Counted from the first letter of the stretch, positions 22,901 to 34,594 are shown. The stretch: DNA of 64,000 bases from Symsagittifera roscoffensis (GCF_963678635.1 NC_087063.1:27955649-28019648); one strand, 5' to 3'. The notes: generated by a model from the letters alone, not told the origin. Program-made: numbers and translations.

Positions 22901-25900
22901 CATCGTCCTCCAGATTCTTTCCCTTCACAAACTCCATTTTGGGCCTCTTCGAGCTGAACTTCTGTTTCGTAGCAGTCTTAGGGGTCAACGACACGTTCTA
23001 AAATGAACATCGACCGATTTTCAGAACTGAAAATTGCCATGGTATTGACGACTAGCAATTTCGAAAGTCCGGATATTAAAATCAAAACATAGTCACTTTT
23101 TCAATAGCTGTTACTACACTATATCGCCAAAAAGGCTCATAGACCTAAATTTCACGTTTTTTTTCTCAAAAAACTGGAACTTGACGAAAAAGATCAGATT
23201 CATTTTTACCGAGAAGTGAACTAATAACCAACAGCAGCACCTTTCGACTTGATTACAAAATTTACTCTCGTACGGATAGATTTATACAGTTTTTCACAAA
23301 ATCAGAAGAGATGGATTTTCTAGCGTTTTCGATGATTTCTAAGTTTTCTTTGGTTTGGGTCAATCCAGTCATTCGTTTCTTCATCAAAGCCCACACATTC
23401 TCTATGATGTTTAGATCAGCGCTGTATGGGGGCCATTCGATGGTCTGAATATGACTTTCGGCCAAATAATCTCTTATGATTTCTGCTCTATGAACAGGGC
23501 AATTGTCTTTCATAAGCTTCCAGCCAAATTTTGCATAATCCTTGATCAAATTTTGGCCAAGTACGTCCCTATAAGCTTTAGCGTTGTATGGCAGAGGACA
23601 ATTTACTAATCCAAAACTACCGTCAGGTGTAATGAACCCCCAATACATAAAAGAAAAACGGCAAGAATTCTTCAAAACAGTACTACGGCTTATAACGCTC
23701 ACCACGTTGACGCCAAACTCGAATACGACCATCTGTGTTCAAGGCAAATCGGATTTCGTCTGAGAAAATAACTGCATAAAAGTTGCATTTCTTCTTCCGA
23801 AAAGCAATGTTCTTCTTGCCCAAATTTAGTTTCAGAGCCGCGGAACTGCTTGAAAAACCATGTTTTTTCAAAATACGTCTGACCGTAATTGCTGAGATGG
23901 TTTTCCTACTGGAACAAACAAAATTCGACTTTAGTAACTTGATAGATCGTTTTCTGTCTTTTTTTCTTTAGATTTCTGACCAAGAAATTGTCTTCTTTTC
24001 CTTCAATTTTTGATTTTCTTCCACATTTAGAAAGCCCAGAGAAGGTAGAGTTTTTAAGATCAGCTTTGTAAACACTGTACGCAGTTTGTCGGTTTACCTT
24101 CAGCGTATTGGCTATTTTTCCGAAGGTCCAAGCTTGTTGTAAGCGAACAATTTCAAACTTAGTTTCTAAACTCAACGTGTTTCTGAATTAACTGAATAAA
24201 ACGCACAAAAACGTGAAAACATTTCACATCAAAATTTACGGGCCTCACTTTTTTGTTCAATTCCTAAACAGGACTAATAATATTTTGGTGACAACTAATC
24301 TAAAAAACAGTTTTTCAACAGACACTTTTAAGAAAAAAAAGCCTGTATGAGTATTTTTGGCGAGATAGTGTAAGTACGTATACCTTGGTTCAAAAAAAGT
24401 GGCCGCTGAAATAATAGATTTTTCTAAGCATTGAGCAAACAAAATAATATAAGAAAATATGAGTCTGTTGCGTCTTTGTCTTGCCTATTCAGTCCCAGTC
24501 CATTTCTCCACAAATTTTCCTTCGTTTTCAAGACACTGGCCCAAACGCGTCGGGATAGAACCCATCAAATTTTTTCTTACCGCTGGCAAAATTACATGTT
24601 GAGATTCTTGAACATACTGAATTAGTTCGTCTTTTGTTTTCGGATTTTTCTTCTCAATAAAGGATTTAAGCATCATCCACACATTTTCCACTGGATTAAT
24701 GTCTGGAGAATTGGGTGGCCACTGCAAAAATTGTACCGAATTTTCGGCAAAAAAATCTTTAGTTTGTCGGGAAGTATGGGGTGTGGCGCCGTCCTGCTCT
24801 AGTATCCAGCCATCGGGAAATAATGCAGTGGCGTAAGGAATAAAGTCACCAACAATTTCGCAGTACTTGGAACTATCAATTGTACCTCTTTCGATGATTT
24901 TCATGTAAAAACCTTTACTCGATATTGCTCCCCAGACCATAATTTTGGGTGAAAACTTCGGGAAACCTTTTCGCGGCGTTTTTCGATAAGAACTCCAAAG
25001 CTTGATTTTATTCCGATGAAGTTGGAACATGCACTCGTCAGAAAGCCAGGTTTCTCCGAAATTGAAGTTCTTCCATGTTCTGCAAAATTCGATTCTTTTT
25101 TGCTCATGGACCGGTGTGATATTCGGGATGATTTTTGCAGTCTTTTTCTGCACGCCGGACGATTTCAGAGCTCGGAAAACTGTGGATTTACTGACGGATG
25201 TCCTAGCTAACTCGTTATAACGATCACAGACATTTTGAGTTGATGCCGACGGAGATTTAAGCGCAATTTGACATAAGCGTTTTTTCTCATTGCCAGAAAT
25301 TTGGAGAGGTCGGCCGCTTCCTTTCTTTCTTTCCAAGGTTCCCTTTTCTTCCAAGATTTTCATGTTACGTCGGAAACTACGCGGTGGCATTTTCACCAGT
25401 TTCGACAGATATTCACGTTGTTTGGAGTCGTTGACATAGAGAAATTCAAGTAAATCGCGTTTCGCTTGCATTTCAAAATTTTGTGTTGAAGAATGATGTG
25501 TAGCATTTTCATTAGCTAAGTACCTGTCAATTGATTCACACGGCGACAAAGTCTGTTCAACTTCTTTCTTTTTTATTTTTGCCACATTTTGCCAAAATTT
25601 GCCGCTTTCGAGCTATACGCATTTTTCAAAAATATTGCCGCGGCCATTTTTTTTGAACCAAGGTATACAAACTCAACGTCAGCTTTCATCCATCTATGCG
25701 ATAGTGTAATAAAAATAGCCAACAGGAATAATCAACAAGGAAACCAAAAAAACTACTGATTTTTCAGATCTTTTTAAACAAATCTGGATATCAAGAAAAA
25801 AATAACGCAAAACTACTACTTAAACTCAAAAAACAGCACAGAGGCGATCCAACACAAACATAAGAAAAAAACAAAAAAAGTCGTAAGAAACGTCAAAAAT

Positions 25901-28900
25901 GTTTTAAAAAAACTAGGTCTACCAACACTTACTTTTTTGCATGTCTCGATAAACGTTCATTCTAGGCAAACATCCCAGACAATTGAATATTAAATTTGCA
26001 ACCAAACAAATGTAGGAAGAGGAAACAAAGCGACAATCTTTGATCAGACAAGTTGAGCCGGAAAAAAGACTTGATAAAAAAAGTTTCAAGTCCCCCTGAA
26101 ACTACATAGAACAATACTTGCACCTGCAACTACAATGAAAGTTGCTCCCAGCACCAGCAAAATCCGTGATCTGGCAACTAAGCCAAAAATTGAGAAAACA
26201 AACAAAAGTCCGACAACCCAATTTTTACTGGAAAAAAATTTCAATTGAATACATACTGGAAAACGAGTTCCGGCCGGGACTTGAAACCCTGACCTTAGAG
26301 TAAAAAGTGACAGCGTTAATTCTAGGCCAAGCGAGAACGAACCTGCAAGTTGTAAGCTTCAATAAAAAAGGAAGTAAGAAAAACAAGTAAGATTTCTAAG
26401 AAAAGTTGTTTACGGGAAAAAAGTCTAGTTCCCGATTGAAAGACATTTGCTCTCGCAAGTGTAATTATCATTGACATTTCTATTGATTTCTCTAGCTTTC
26501 TCAAAGTGAGATAATTTTACTGAGAAAGTTGGATCAACCAATAACTTCATCAGGTTGGGAACTTTGAAATCTACTTGGTGAATTCAAAGTTCTTTAAGAG
26601 CACAGTTTCTCAACAATTTAGCAATAATATTGAAGTAATCTTAGAAGAATTCAAAACTAGAGCTAAAAAAGATGAAATGAGCATGAAATGTTTGTCATTT
26701 ATCATTTTTGCGGACTATTGTCTACTTTTGCAGCTTTTCAGGCGTTTATCGGATTAATTGAGCAATCCCACTGGCTAATATGAAGCGCTATGATCGATCT
26801 GAAAACTCAGATGAATTTTCCTACACAGAAGCAAAGTGGACCAAAAAAACTGAAATGCTAATGAGCCATCAAATTATAACAGTCAGAAAAAATCGAGAAG
26901 ATACTGTGAAAATTTTTTTTTTTATCAAAAATTTTGAGGCAAATTTTTGCTGTTTATCATATTTAAAAAAATTGAAAACAACCAAAATAGCGTTTCAATT
27001 AAGTCAACTAAACACAGAAAATTTTCCAATGAGACGCTGTGCAATTAAATTAAGGAAACAGTAATTAAATTATTGAAAAAAAGGCGAGCACTAAAGCCGA
27101 CAAATTTGGTCGAAAAAAATTTTACAGTTAAAAAATCTTCAATTTAACAGCTGTTGAAGTTCGCATTCAGAAAGCGTTCAATCTTCCAATAATAAAAACC
27201 AAATAAGCAATGTAGTTAGCTGGTAGAAATATCGGAAACTCGGAAATATCTTGGAAATCACCAGGAAACATCATTAACATTATTTCAAAAACAATTTTTT
27301 TAGGTCGACCAAATTGAATTTCTGAGCTCTCCCAAAGCTCTATAAAGACCAACAGGCCAAAAAAAGGCGTTTTAGGCATTTTTTCAGACCAAAAAACTGT
27401 TTTTTTCGACGCGCGCTCCTCCCTCAAAGTTTAGGATCCGTCATCCAAAAATGGATATCTCAAAATAGTACAAAGGGGGACGCTTTGGGTCGGCAGGGGG
27501 TCGAATCCCTGAAAAAAGGCGTACGCCCCCCATCCACTAATTCCGCCCCTGCATGTACTGCATGCATATGGCATGAAATCTGTAAACAAAGTTCTTTACG
27601 GGAAAAAAGTCTTGTACCCGGTAGCAACACACTTGCTAATTATACAACAAATCACGCATTATGGCTCATTGTATTAGCAGCTGTGTTTTCTATGGTCGAT
27701 CTCGCCAAAGTATTCAAAAATAAAGGACGAAATAACAGTAGACAAATTCAAAAACAGAATTATCTGCCAAACAACTGGTTATTTAGGTTAAACGCTCTAT
27801 CAAGAACTAGAGAAATCGGACAGCCAAACCAATCTGTTTGCTCCGATCAACAACGGTGAAAAAGGAACGTTGTATTCGGCTTAGTATCTTGGTCATGTCT
27901 ACTAGCTTGAGTACCGTGCATTGTTAAAGTACAAATATCTACATACTTGATTAGAATTTAACAACAGAGGTGAAGTTGAACTTCGCAAAAAGCAGTATAA
28001 AACAGGCGAAGCTGAACTTCGCATACACAAGCAAAAAATAGTAGATATAGCATTATGCAGAATGGTCTAAGAGCACGAAAACTTAAAAATAATAACTTTT
28101 ATTGATTTATACGGGCAAACTGATAAAAAAAATTGAACAGAATCGTCAATAATACTAAACTGAATAAATTGAGCATGAAATAAAAAATTTCATTAATTTC
28201 AGTTTGCAAATTTTTTACAAGAAAATCTCAATTAAATTATTCAAATTATGCATAAAATACTAGTTTCTTTAGTTATTGACAATTCTAATACTTAATTTAC
28301 CAAATAGCTAATGAAAATTGTTATATTTCTGTTTTTCTGCTCTTGGACGAATTCTGCTCTTGAGCCATTCTGCTTGCCGTGCCACCCAACAATATGGTCG
28401 ATAACGCTACTGAGAAAAACTGGTGGCGTCCCTCAGGCTTGAAATTTATTTTGGCTTAATTTCAGCCAATCAGAATTGAGTATTCAAAAACCTCAGCGAA
28501 ATCACAAAAATCTCAGCAAACAAAACTAGGCAGGCCACTCGTGCGTGTCAATATGGACCGATTATATAACAAGCAGATGAATGAAATTAAAGCCGGATCG
28601 AACGCGGATTGGAACAATTTTAATATTTCTGGGATACCGATTTACGAAAAAAGGAAAAACAAAAAACTAAATTTATTATACCTGCATCAAGTATGATTAT
28701 TATATTATGATTTTCTGTTAATATTGACTTCGATTTTGAGAGAAAGGCATTTAGCCAATAGAAACAGCTAGCGATTTTGATTGGTTGAAATTTTTCCAGA
28801 ATTCGGTCCCTCCAGCATGAGAACCCTCGACGGAAAAACTGAATGAGTAAAACTTCGAGTCTACAAAATTTCTTAAATGACGCACGACAATTATGAGTCT

Positions 28901-31900
28901 ACACAATTGCGAAGTGACACAAGCCAATTATGACGCATTAGCAGTACCAGTCATTTTGAAAAAAAAGAAATTTACCAATTAAGTATATAATTTAGTTGGA
29001 GAGCGCAACTGAACTTTTAGTAGATGAAATTAAACTGAAATCGTACATAGATGCCTAGAATCATTCATAAATGCATTATTACGTATGAATTCACGTCTGT
29101 AAAAAACTAAAGCATTTTTGGCCTTTTCCTGAAAAAGAAAATACAAAAAATCCATCACGACCTATAGAAGTGTCTGAACTACGTATACCGACTCTTAAGA
29201 TGGAAAAGAACAAAACCTTGAAACTCCTTAAGCTTTTCAGCAAAATCAATGCTTTGGAAAGTAAGCCGACCAAAAATAAGACAACTGATAGTAAGCAACA
29301 GGCGCTTTTCCCAGAAAAAATCAAACTCCAAATAAAAAAAACTAAGTCCAGCCAGGACTCGAACCCTGGACGTTAGGCACACAATGAACGCACTTTACCA
29401 AAAAAAAACCAAAAAAAGAAAGGCTTGGAAGTAACTGCCGTTTCAGAATTCAGCAAGGTTAGATTGCTGCAATGGTAAATACTTAAACTACTATGTCTTA
29501 TTATGTACAAACTCTACAGAATTACGTAATAACAGCACCAACCAAAAACCTAGTTTGGAAAAATGCGTGTTTTTCTTTAACTTCGGAAACAAAAGTATTG
29601 TGATTGCTCGCGTTGATTTGAAAATGATGAGCTTAAGTAATATAGACACCTGAGTTTACCGAAAACTGTTTAGCATTTCTAAATATCAATATTCAAACTC
29701 CATTACCTCCTCAGCCACGTCTTGTTTGAGCAAGGATCCGACAGCTTCTTCATTCTCCTGACTTTTCTCTGTCTGTTCCTTCAGATACTCTTTCAGCTCA
29801 TCTTCTGGGGTCTTCAGGGCCCTCGCAGTCCGCTTGAACCCCCCTGTACGACTACCACTTCCTTTGGCCGTGATCAACTGACCACTGGCAGCCAATTTCT
29901 GAAGCAGATTGTAAGATTACTGAAAAAATCAAAACCATCTACGGCCGATTTAACAGCAAACTCGAAACATAGTTGATGCTACTGATTTGAACGATAAACT
30001 AAGCAACCCGAGAAAATAATACAACTCTTGAAATAAAATAAAGAAAAACTAACTTCTCTTTTACTACACAGATAATGACTGCTTAAAACTTTAAACTTCA
30101 CATCGAGTAAGCTCCATTTCCAGAAAAATCATCAATATAACATTTATCAATAAAAACGCTTTTCACGAATTGATAGCAAAATAGTTAATTTTCAGTTTGA
30201 ATAATTGCACGTTAAAAAAATTTTTTAAAAAAGAAAACAATAAGCCTTTAATATCAAGAATATCTGAGTCTTAAGTCGGAAAGCGAGTCACTACTGTACT
30301 TATCGAAATTGCTTAACCCTTTTCTTTCAAGAACGAAGAGATCAAATGCGATGTATAAAAAAGTTAACATAAATTGTCGAACTAATAATCCGAAAAAGTT
30401 TCCTAGCTGCCATGAATTGGCGAAGGGCTTAAGATAGCGATGCCGGAGGCTTAAGATAGCATTAAAGGGGATTTGATTGAAACACTGTTTCCTATTGCTT
30501 TGTGGATCCATTGTCAAAATGCTGTGTGTGGTCTAGCCCGAACCACAAATGCAGTTGAAGGGTGGCATCTAGGTGTAACCGCTTTGTTTCAAGGTAGCCA
30601 TACTTCAATATTTACGTTTCTTGAAAAAATTCAACTGGATTCCTTAAACCAAAAATTCAAAATTTTGAAGGCATCCAGCGGTGCTATCAACTTATCCCGG
30701 AAAAAGTACCGTGATCTGAATGAAAAAGTTCAACAGATAACTAGTTCATACACAGACTCTAACTTATTGTCTTATATCCGTTCACTTGCCCATTTAACCT
30801 ATTAAATTTTGTTTTAGTTTTTGCCTAATTTCTCCCAAATTTAAATTTGTTTGATCAACTTTTTTTATTGACGTCTCCTTGCACCCGCCGAAACGCAATA
30901 CTAGGACTCGCATTCGAAATTGATGTCTCTAGCAAATTGATCCCAGAGCAATTGCCCTTAATTACGGGACGCTAGGTTGGGGGTAGGGGCCTGATGGCCA
31001 TTTGAGCATTGCACTTAGCAAAAAAAAGTTGATCAAAGTTGATAATTGATATTTTTATCAAATAGAATGGCAAGTGATTCGTAATGAAAATGATTTCGAA
31101 GCTTTAGAATTTTGCAAAAAAAAACTCCATTTCCATTTTGTACCGACTTGAGTTGTCTTGAAAATCAGGCCATTTTTGTCAAAGTTGGTTTTGATTAATT
31201 GGAAACCCTTTTCAAGTTCATTTGTAGTCTAAGCTGTTTTGAAGTTTGAGTTTCAATTTGAAGGCCAAGTGATTAGCAAGGTCATTTATGTTAGAAATTT
31301 GTGCAGCAAAATTTTTGCCGTTTCTTTGATTTTAACCGACGCTTTGTTTTTGCTTTGATCGATTAACCGCTTTATTTTCAATTCTCAGATTCTTTGTTTT
31401 TATACTATGGTATCTTATGTCGTGGGTAATTTTAGAACGAGGCATCTTTTGGAATGGTATCTTATTGACTGGGATCTTCTCGTTTGGGATCTTAAGGTAA
31501 GGGATCTTTTGTCATGTAACCAAGATAGCTGGCTCATTTTAATCGAGCATCTGGATCCACCAATTTGGACAAATGAATTTCCAAAATTGGTAAAGTGTCG
31601 ATGTAGTAACATAATGAAATAGTTTTTTGATGTGGATAGTGTTTATTATGGTCATATATTTTTATCCCAAATGATTGCTAAGGTATTTAACCAACTAAGT
31701 GAGAATTTGCGGTTCCGGCCATATGAAAACTGGTAACAACTGGAAACAAGAAATTGTTTGCATCTCAAAAAAAATTCCACTCATCAACTAGGTCCTTGAG
31801 CAATATGCATAAATTTATGCCTATGCTTACCTTGGCGATCTCTGTAGCTTCACTTGGAGTCTCGCAAGCAGCCAGCTTCTGGTTGGATCTCTTTTGCTGT

Positions 31901-32025
31901 TCCTGCATGAGTCTGTACTTGGCCTGTAGTTCTTCCAGCTCCTTCTTTCTCTTCTCCAGCAGAGCGTGCTTGGCCATCAACATACTCTCCTCTGGAGACA
32001 ATTCATTCTGACTCACTCCGCCCAT
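16944..32025 (-). CDS. NELFE: Negative elongation factor E (NELF-E), RRM protein
   Basis: Recognised exons on the minus strand: 31831-32025, 29707-29898, 22794-22997, 20133-20288 and 16944-17245. The first two introns join in phase 0, and exon 4 (ending AAG T) joins exon 5 (CT ACC) to give DKSTRCFVTF. The N-terminus is a coiled-coil Lys/Glu/Gln region (KRKKELEELQAKY), then ATEIAK-KLAASGQLITA and GGFKRTARALKTPEDE, and exon 3 has TTTFKPLQQR; each matches a block of NELF-E. Exons 4-5 form one RRM: RNP2-like NTIFIKNLG, RNP1-like RCFVTFSS, and a tail ending PVYDDEPF. NELF pauses Pol II near promoters together with DSIF, and the RRM binds nascent RNA. The exon 3 donor at 22793 (GTAGTT) is phase 0 while exon 4 needs phase 1, so at least one exon between 20289 and 22793 is missing from my model. 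No Arg-Asp repeat, typical of vertebrate NELF-E, is visible. Confidence 0.88.
17246..20132 (-). other. NELF-E last intron, repeats
   Basis: No coding exon is seen. The intron holds sequence near 17320-17560 with a GGAGCGCGCGCG core that may be an inverted relative of the hAT-like MITE. It also has an ACATAGCC-type repeat near 17860-18130, a GCGAAGCGGAGCCTCGC head at 18157, a tRNA-like B-box segment near 18876-18960, the 19040-19094 hairpin, and the 3' end of the ACATAGCC repeat at about 19900-19968. Confidence 0.6.
19040..19094. repeat. 22-bp inverted repeat (GCTTGC...GCAAGC hairpin)
   Basis: Arms 19040-19061 and 19073-19094 pair with one mismatch around an 11-nt loop. They follow a GTTAACCCGAAAAAAGTCT phrase. 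The same phrase plus a GCTTGC/GCAAGC half-hairpin recurs near 26406, 27591, 45262, 58615 and 59231. Confidence 0.85.
20345..22035 (+). repeat. Composite repeat with ~160-bp tandem units, copy 2
   Basis: Same architecture as 11675-12825: a CTTCGAGGCTTCGAATTATT head, six or seven tandem units of roughly 140-175 bp (repeated CATATCTC-AAAACTACA, TTTGAGCAGTCATA and GAGAGTACTC phrases), and the unique tail at about 21595-21785. One more partial unit and a second, truncated tail follow at 21786-22035. It lies in the NELF-E intron between exons 3 and 4. Confidence 0.8.
22036..22793. other. NELF-E intron segment without a recognised exon
   Basis: I see no clear coding exon, but the phase conflict between NELF-E exons 3 and 4 means a small exon may hide here or within the neighbouring array. 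The 22320-22600 part is less AT-rich than its surroundings. Confidence 0.4.
23117..24370 (-). mobile_element. Tc1/mariner (DD34E) transposon, decayed
   Basis: The element is 1254 bp and flanked by TA (23115-23116 and 24371-24372). Its terminal inverted repeats begin CACTATATCGCCAAAAA at the left and read CACTATCTCGCCAAAAA at the right. The minus strand encodes a transposase broken into pieces: a helix-turn-helix part (23906-24175, with FEIVRLQQAWTFGKIANTLK), a segment with the first catalytic Asp (FSDEIRF, about 23755) and the C-terminal part (23262 to about 23660) with KDNCPVHRA and WPPYSADLNIIENVW. The second Asp and the Glu are 34 residues apart, as in Tc1. Frame breaks near 23680 and 23880 make it inactive. 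It sits in the NELF-E intron between exons 2 and 3. Confidence 0.9.
24381..25665 (-). mobile_element. Tc1/mariner (DD34E) transposon, apparently intact
   Basis: The element is 1285 bp and flanked by TA at 24379-24380 and 25666-25667. The terminal inverted repeats start TACCTTGGTTCAAAAAAA and agree over about 26-28 bp, ending in GTGGCCGC at the left and ATGGCCGC at the right. One uninterrupted transposase gene lies between them. It belongs to a different subfamily from the element 10 bp away at 23117-24370, judging by TIRs and protein. Intact coding and near-identical TIRs suggest a younger insertion. Confidence 0.93.
24485..25585 (-). CDS. Tc1-type transposase, intact 366 aa
   Basis: This transposase cuts and pastes its own element at TA sites. 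The length of 366 aa is usual or slightly long for Tc1. The N-terminal 150 residues hold the paired-like helix-turn-helix DNA-binding region (LSKLVKMPPRSFRRNMKILE, then GRPLQISGNEKKRL). The catalytic triad reads D183 (WLSDECMF), D265 (LEQDGATPHTS) and E300 (WPPNSPDINPVENVW), that is D,D34E. The ATG lies about 80 bp inside the right TIR and the stop about 100 bp inside the left one. No stop or frame break is present, so the protein could be functional. Confidence 0.93.
   Translation of the reverse strand: MAKIKKKEVEQTLSPCESIDRYLANENATHHSSTQNFEMQAKRDLLEFLYVNDSKQREYLSKLVKMPPRSFRRNMKILEEKGTLERKKGSGRPLQISGNEKKRLCQIALKSPSASTQNVCDRYNELARTSVSKSTVFRALKSSGVQKKTAKIIPNITPVHEQKRIEFCRTWKNFNFGETWLSDECMFQLHRNKIKLWSSYRKTPRKGFPKFSPKIMVWGAISSKGFYMKIIERGTIDSSKYCEIVGDFIPYATALFPDGWILEQDGATPHTSRQTKDFFAENSVQFLQWPPNSPDINPVENVWMMLKSFIEKKNPKTKDELIQYVQESQHVILPAVRKNLMGSIPTRLGQCLENEGKFVEKWTGTE
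25666..29706 (-). other. NELF-E intron 2 remainder, dispersed repeats
   Basis: No exon is seen. Contents include AAGCCGAAAA-rich repeat sequence (25680-26230), tRNA-like B-box segments near 26266-26335 and 29342-29375, the GTTTACGGGAAAAAAGTCTA phrase at 26406 and 27591, and an internal relative of the hAT-like MITE at about 27298-27455. GCGAAGCTGAACTTCGC heads lie at 27964 and 28001, a TGACGCA module at 28846-28985 and an ACATAGCC-repeat 3' end near 29090-29200. A 49-codon open frame at 28552-28701 (+) is unrecognised. Confidence 0.6.
29899..31830 (-). other. NELF-E intron 1
   Basis: Intron between the first two NELF-E exons. Apart from the transposase fragment at 30473-30805 I see only AT-rich sequence, with short GGGATCTT/TGGGATCTT repeats near 31460-31510. 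Confidence 0.6.
30473..30805 (+). pseudogene. MULE-like transposase C-terminal fragment
   Basis: An open stretch of 110 codons encodes a fragment typical of the C-terminal end of MULE-type transposases and FLYWCH-type proteins that derive from them: ARTTNAVEGWHLGVTAL, then SHTSIFTFLEKIQLDSL, then a basic helical tail. The DDE core and zinc finger are absent and no terminal repeats are recognised, so this is probably a relic lying antisense in the NELF-E intron. The assignment rests on the TNAVEGWH and SHxSIFxFLE pattern only. Confidence 0.6.
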
Positions 32026-33530
32026 CGCGCCACGTCAGTCATGCCAGCAGGTCATTACACTCAACTGAAGGAAGTTCTAATTTTCTGACATTTATTGCCT
32101 GAATTTTCAATCGTAACTTTACTCATGAGTAAGATTGGTTAACATATATTTCAATACACCTATGGTTTTCTTCAGAAAAAAAATTCGAGCCTATCAAACA
32201 TAATTCGATTGCTCTCAAACTGGTCATACTTGATACTATATAATAAAACTTCTGCTGACATGTTCACCAAACCAGAGCCAATAGACACATGTCAATAAAA
32301 ACATCGTTACGGCTCTTTGAACTTCAAGAATCTCCTATAATACACAATTTTTTCATAAGACCATCACAATTAAAGAAACCTGGTTCAATGGGTTATCTGT
32401 CTTCCGCCGAGAAAATTCAAAAAAAACCCAATTTCGAAGGTTTTTACGCTATTTGTACTTACGTAATTAGAGAGCGCAATTTGCCTTTCGTTGAGAAAAT
32501 TATTTCGAATCGAACTTCAAACGAAAGTCAAGCCCCGAAAAACCAAACTACAGCGTGAACTATTTATACGAAAAAAAATGCAACCTAAATATGTGCCTGC
32601 ATTTACTGACGTTCACTGCAGCTTAAAAATCAGCAAGAAGAACGTCATAACAAAAAACAATCTATAAGTGCACTAGAAATTCTCTTTCTCACTCATTCCT
32701 AGATCTATTTTGGTCTGAAAAACGGGGAAATTCAAACAAATTTATATGTGATGAGCTTTTAGATGCTACCTAATTGCGGCACCTAAAATCTGGCAGAAAA
32801 CCACCCTGCGCCATAGTTAATACCGTCACTTCCTGATATGGTCGGAGCAAAAATGAAGTTTGTTCCGATATGAACTTTAAGGTAGCTTTGAAGGAAGGTG
32901 ATTCAAAATTGGCAGTCAAGTCAAGCGAATTTGGCAAAGGAACTTTCGTTCGCTACTTGCCATTGCCGCATTTGAAACTCACCAATGCCGAGCTTGAAAA
33001 CGAGGATGAACATGTCCATTTGCGATGCTAATCGTCTCCCATGCAAATCGCTACATCCTCGTGTATTTTTTGTCAAGACGAAGTTTCGAAAAACTTGTGA
33101 TCGTTCCTTTCCAAATCAATTTCTATTTGAGCAAAAATTAACTTAAAATACTTGCAGAACATCATCATGAGAACATCAATGTCAAAGAAAGCGACAGAAA
33201 ACTCAACCATCTTCGTACTGTTTTCTAATAGAAATAGAACAACTTGTCTGCTATTAGAAATTAAGGTACAACAGTACCGCTCGTACATCAGGGCATCAGC
33301 CCTGAATGTTCAGAATGCCCTCTGTCTTCGATCACAAATTTATTTATTAAAAACTCTTATAAAAACTGCGTAAAATGAAAATTTTTAGATTAGGTGTTTT
33401 TTTAATTTTCATTTCTTAATTTGTATACCGCCACAAGCTGTGTAAATTACCAATAGATATATTTAGCGCATGGTAGCATAATAAGAGAAAATTGCTAGCC
33501 TCAGTTCAAATTTAAGGACTTAATCTCTTA
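32026..33530. other. Spacer upstream of NELF-E
   Basis: The NELF-E promoter should lie at the left edge; no TATA-like element stands out. An unrecognised 53-codon open frame lies at 32870-33031 (+), encoding GKGTFVRYLPLPHLKLTNAE. At about 33284-33330 a CTCGTACATCAGGGC...CCCTGAATGTTC segment resembles the ends of the inverted-repeat element at 60106-60965. Confidence 0.5.
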
Positions 33531-33570
33531 CACAGAGGCGAAGCTGAGCTCCGCTTTGCACCACTTGCGG
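33531..33570. repeat. GAGGCGAAGC-head of a dispersed repeat (family entry)
   Basis: A conserved, self-complementary head of the form ACAGAGGCGAAGCTGAGCTT plus CGCACCACTTGC starts many repeat copies. It is seen near 10903, 16223, 18157, 27964, 28001, 33531, 35784, 36512, 37044, 44502, 46101, 46633, 50231, 56289 and 63237. The sequence behind it differs between copies (AAGCCGAAA-rich, TGACGCA-type or tandem-unit type), so the head is shared by several families. In the 37044 copy the head contains a perfect 12-bp palindrome (GCGCAGCTGCGC). Confidence 0.8.
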
Positions 33571-34310
33571 TGATACAACAATCAAACAAGGCACTATTCT
33601 GTGAGTTTAGCATCAGAAGAAAACTTACCAAGCGGAAACAAAGCTGAAAACACTTTAGCAGAAACCCTTTAAGCCGAAAAAAACTCGACGAGACTTAAGA
33701 CTTACAAAAAGTTAACAAGTCCCCTTCACCCTCAGCGCACACACAAAAAGCGCCACTAAGCCGATATAATAAAGGCCGAAACCAATTAAGACAAAAAAGG
33801 AAAATCCAAAAAGCCGGAAAGACTCAAAAATTTGAGAATAAAATATTATCAAGTCCGTCTCAACCTCACAACACACAAACTTTTTTCTCTGGTCAACAGA
33901 CGCAATATGAGCCCATTAAGCCGATATAATATAGACCAAAACCAATTAAGGCGAAAAAAGAAAGAACAAAAATGCCATAAAAAACTGTTGCCATGAAAAA
34001 CGTGAACTATAATTTCTATTTAAATTTAAGCAAAATATGCGATCCAGATAGAAGCAAAGAAACTAATTTTCACTTGAAACGACTCAAAAACAGGTCACAA
34101 AGCCGAAATCATTTGGACAGAAAAAAAATTAAGAAAAAAAGAAGAAAATACAAGATTTACAAACAGCAGAAGTAAAGCAAAACACTAAAAGCAACTACAA
34201 TGTGAATTGCACATAGCAAGAAAAACAATACTAAGACGTGGCAAGTAGGCAGACAAAACATAAGCCGGCAATTCTTTTTGAAACGGAATATTCCCCGTGT
34301 AAAAAAACAG

Positions 34311-34381
34311 GTCCCGGCCAGATTCGAAACCGGGACCTTTGCGGTACCAAGCAAATTTGTTACCTCCAGGCTAAGTGGGCC
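34311..34381 (-). repeat. tRNA-like segment of dispersed repeat (four copies)
   Basis: On the minus strand an A-box-like TTAGCCTGGAGGTAAC is followed by a B-box-like GGTTTCGAATC inside a CCGG-rich stem at tRNA-like spacing. Copies lie at 39165-39235, 40912-40982 and 42669-42739. The pairing of a full acceptor stem is missing, so this is a tRNA-derived SINE part, not a tRNA gene. Confidence 0.6.
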
Positions 34382-34594
34382 GGAAACGCAAAGAATTTGA
34401 AGAGGGCCGGGAACGCTCGGAAGATATCTCTAAGGACGAATCTAGAAGTACTCAAGAGGGTAATCAATAACTTTTAGATGCTAAAAACGAAATTCCGTCG
34501 AAAATGCTTAGGTAAAAAGTTGGCGAAAATTGAAGATTCCCTCACAGAGAGTCGAGTATCTTCGCGCTCAAAAACCAACAACAGCAAAAAAAAA

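Noticed and set aside
32870-33031. 53-codon frame ending LENEDEHVHLRC as a small gene
   Set aside because: Composition looks coding-like but there is no family match, no splice or poly(A) context, and it lies in a repeat-bearing spacer; kept only as a note in the spacer entry.
34311-34381. Functional tRNA gene on the minus strand
   Set aside because: A and B boxes are present but no paired 7-bp acceptor stem is found, and the segment is embedded in a multi-copy repeat.
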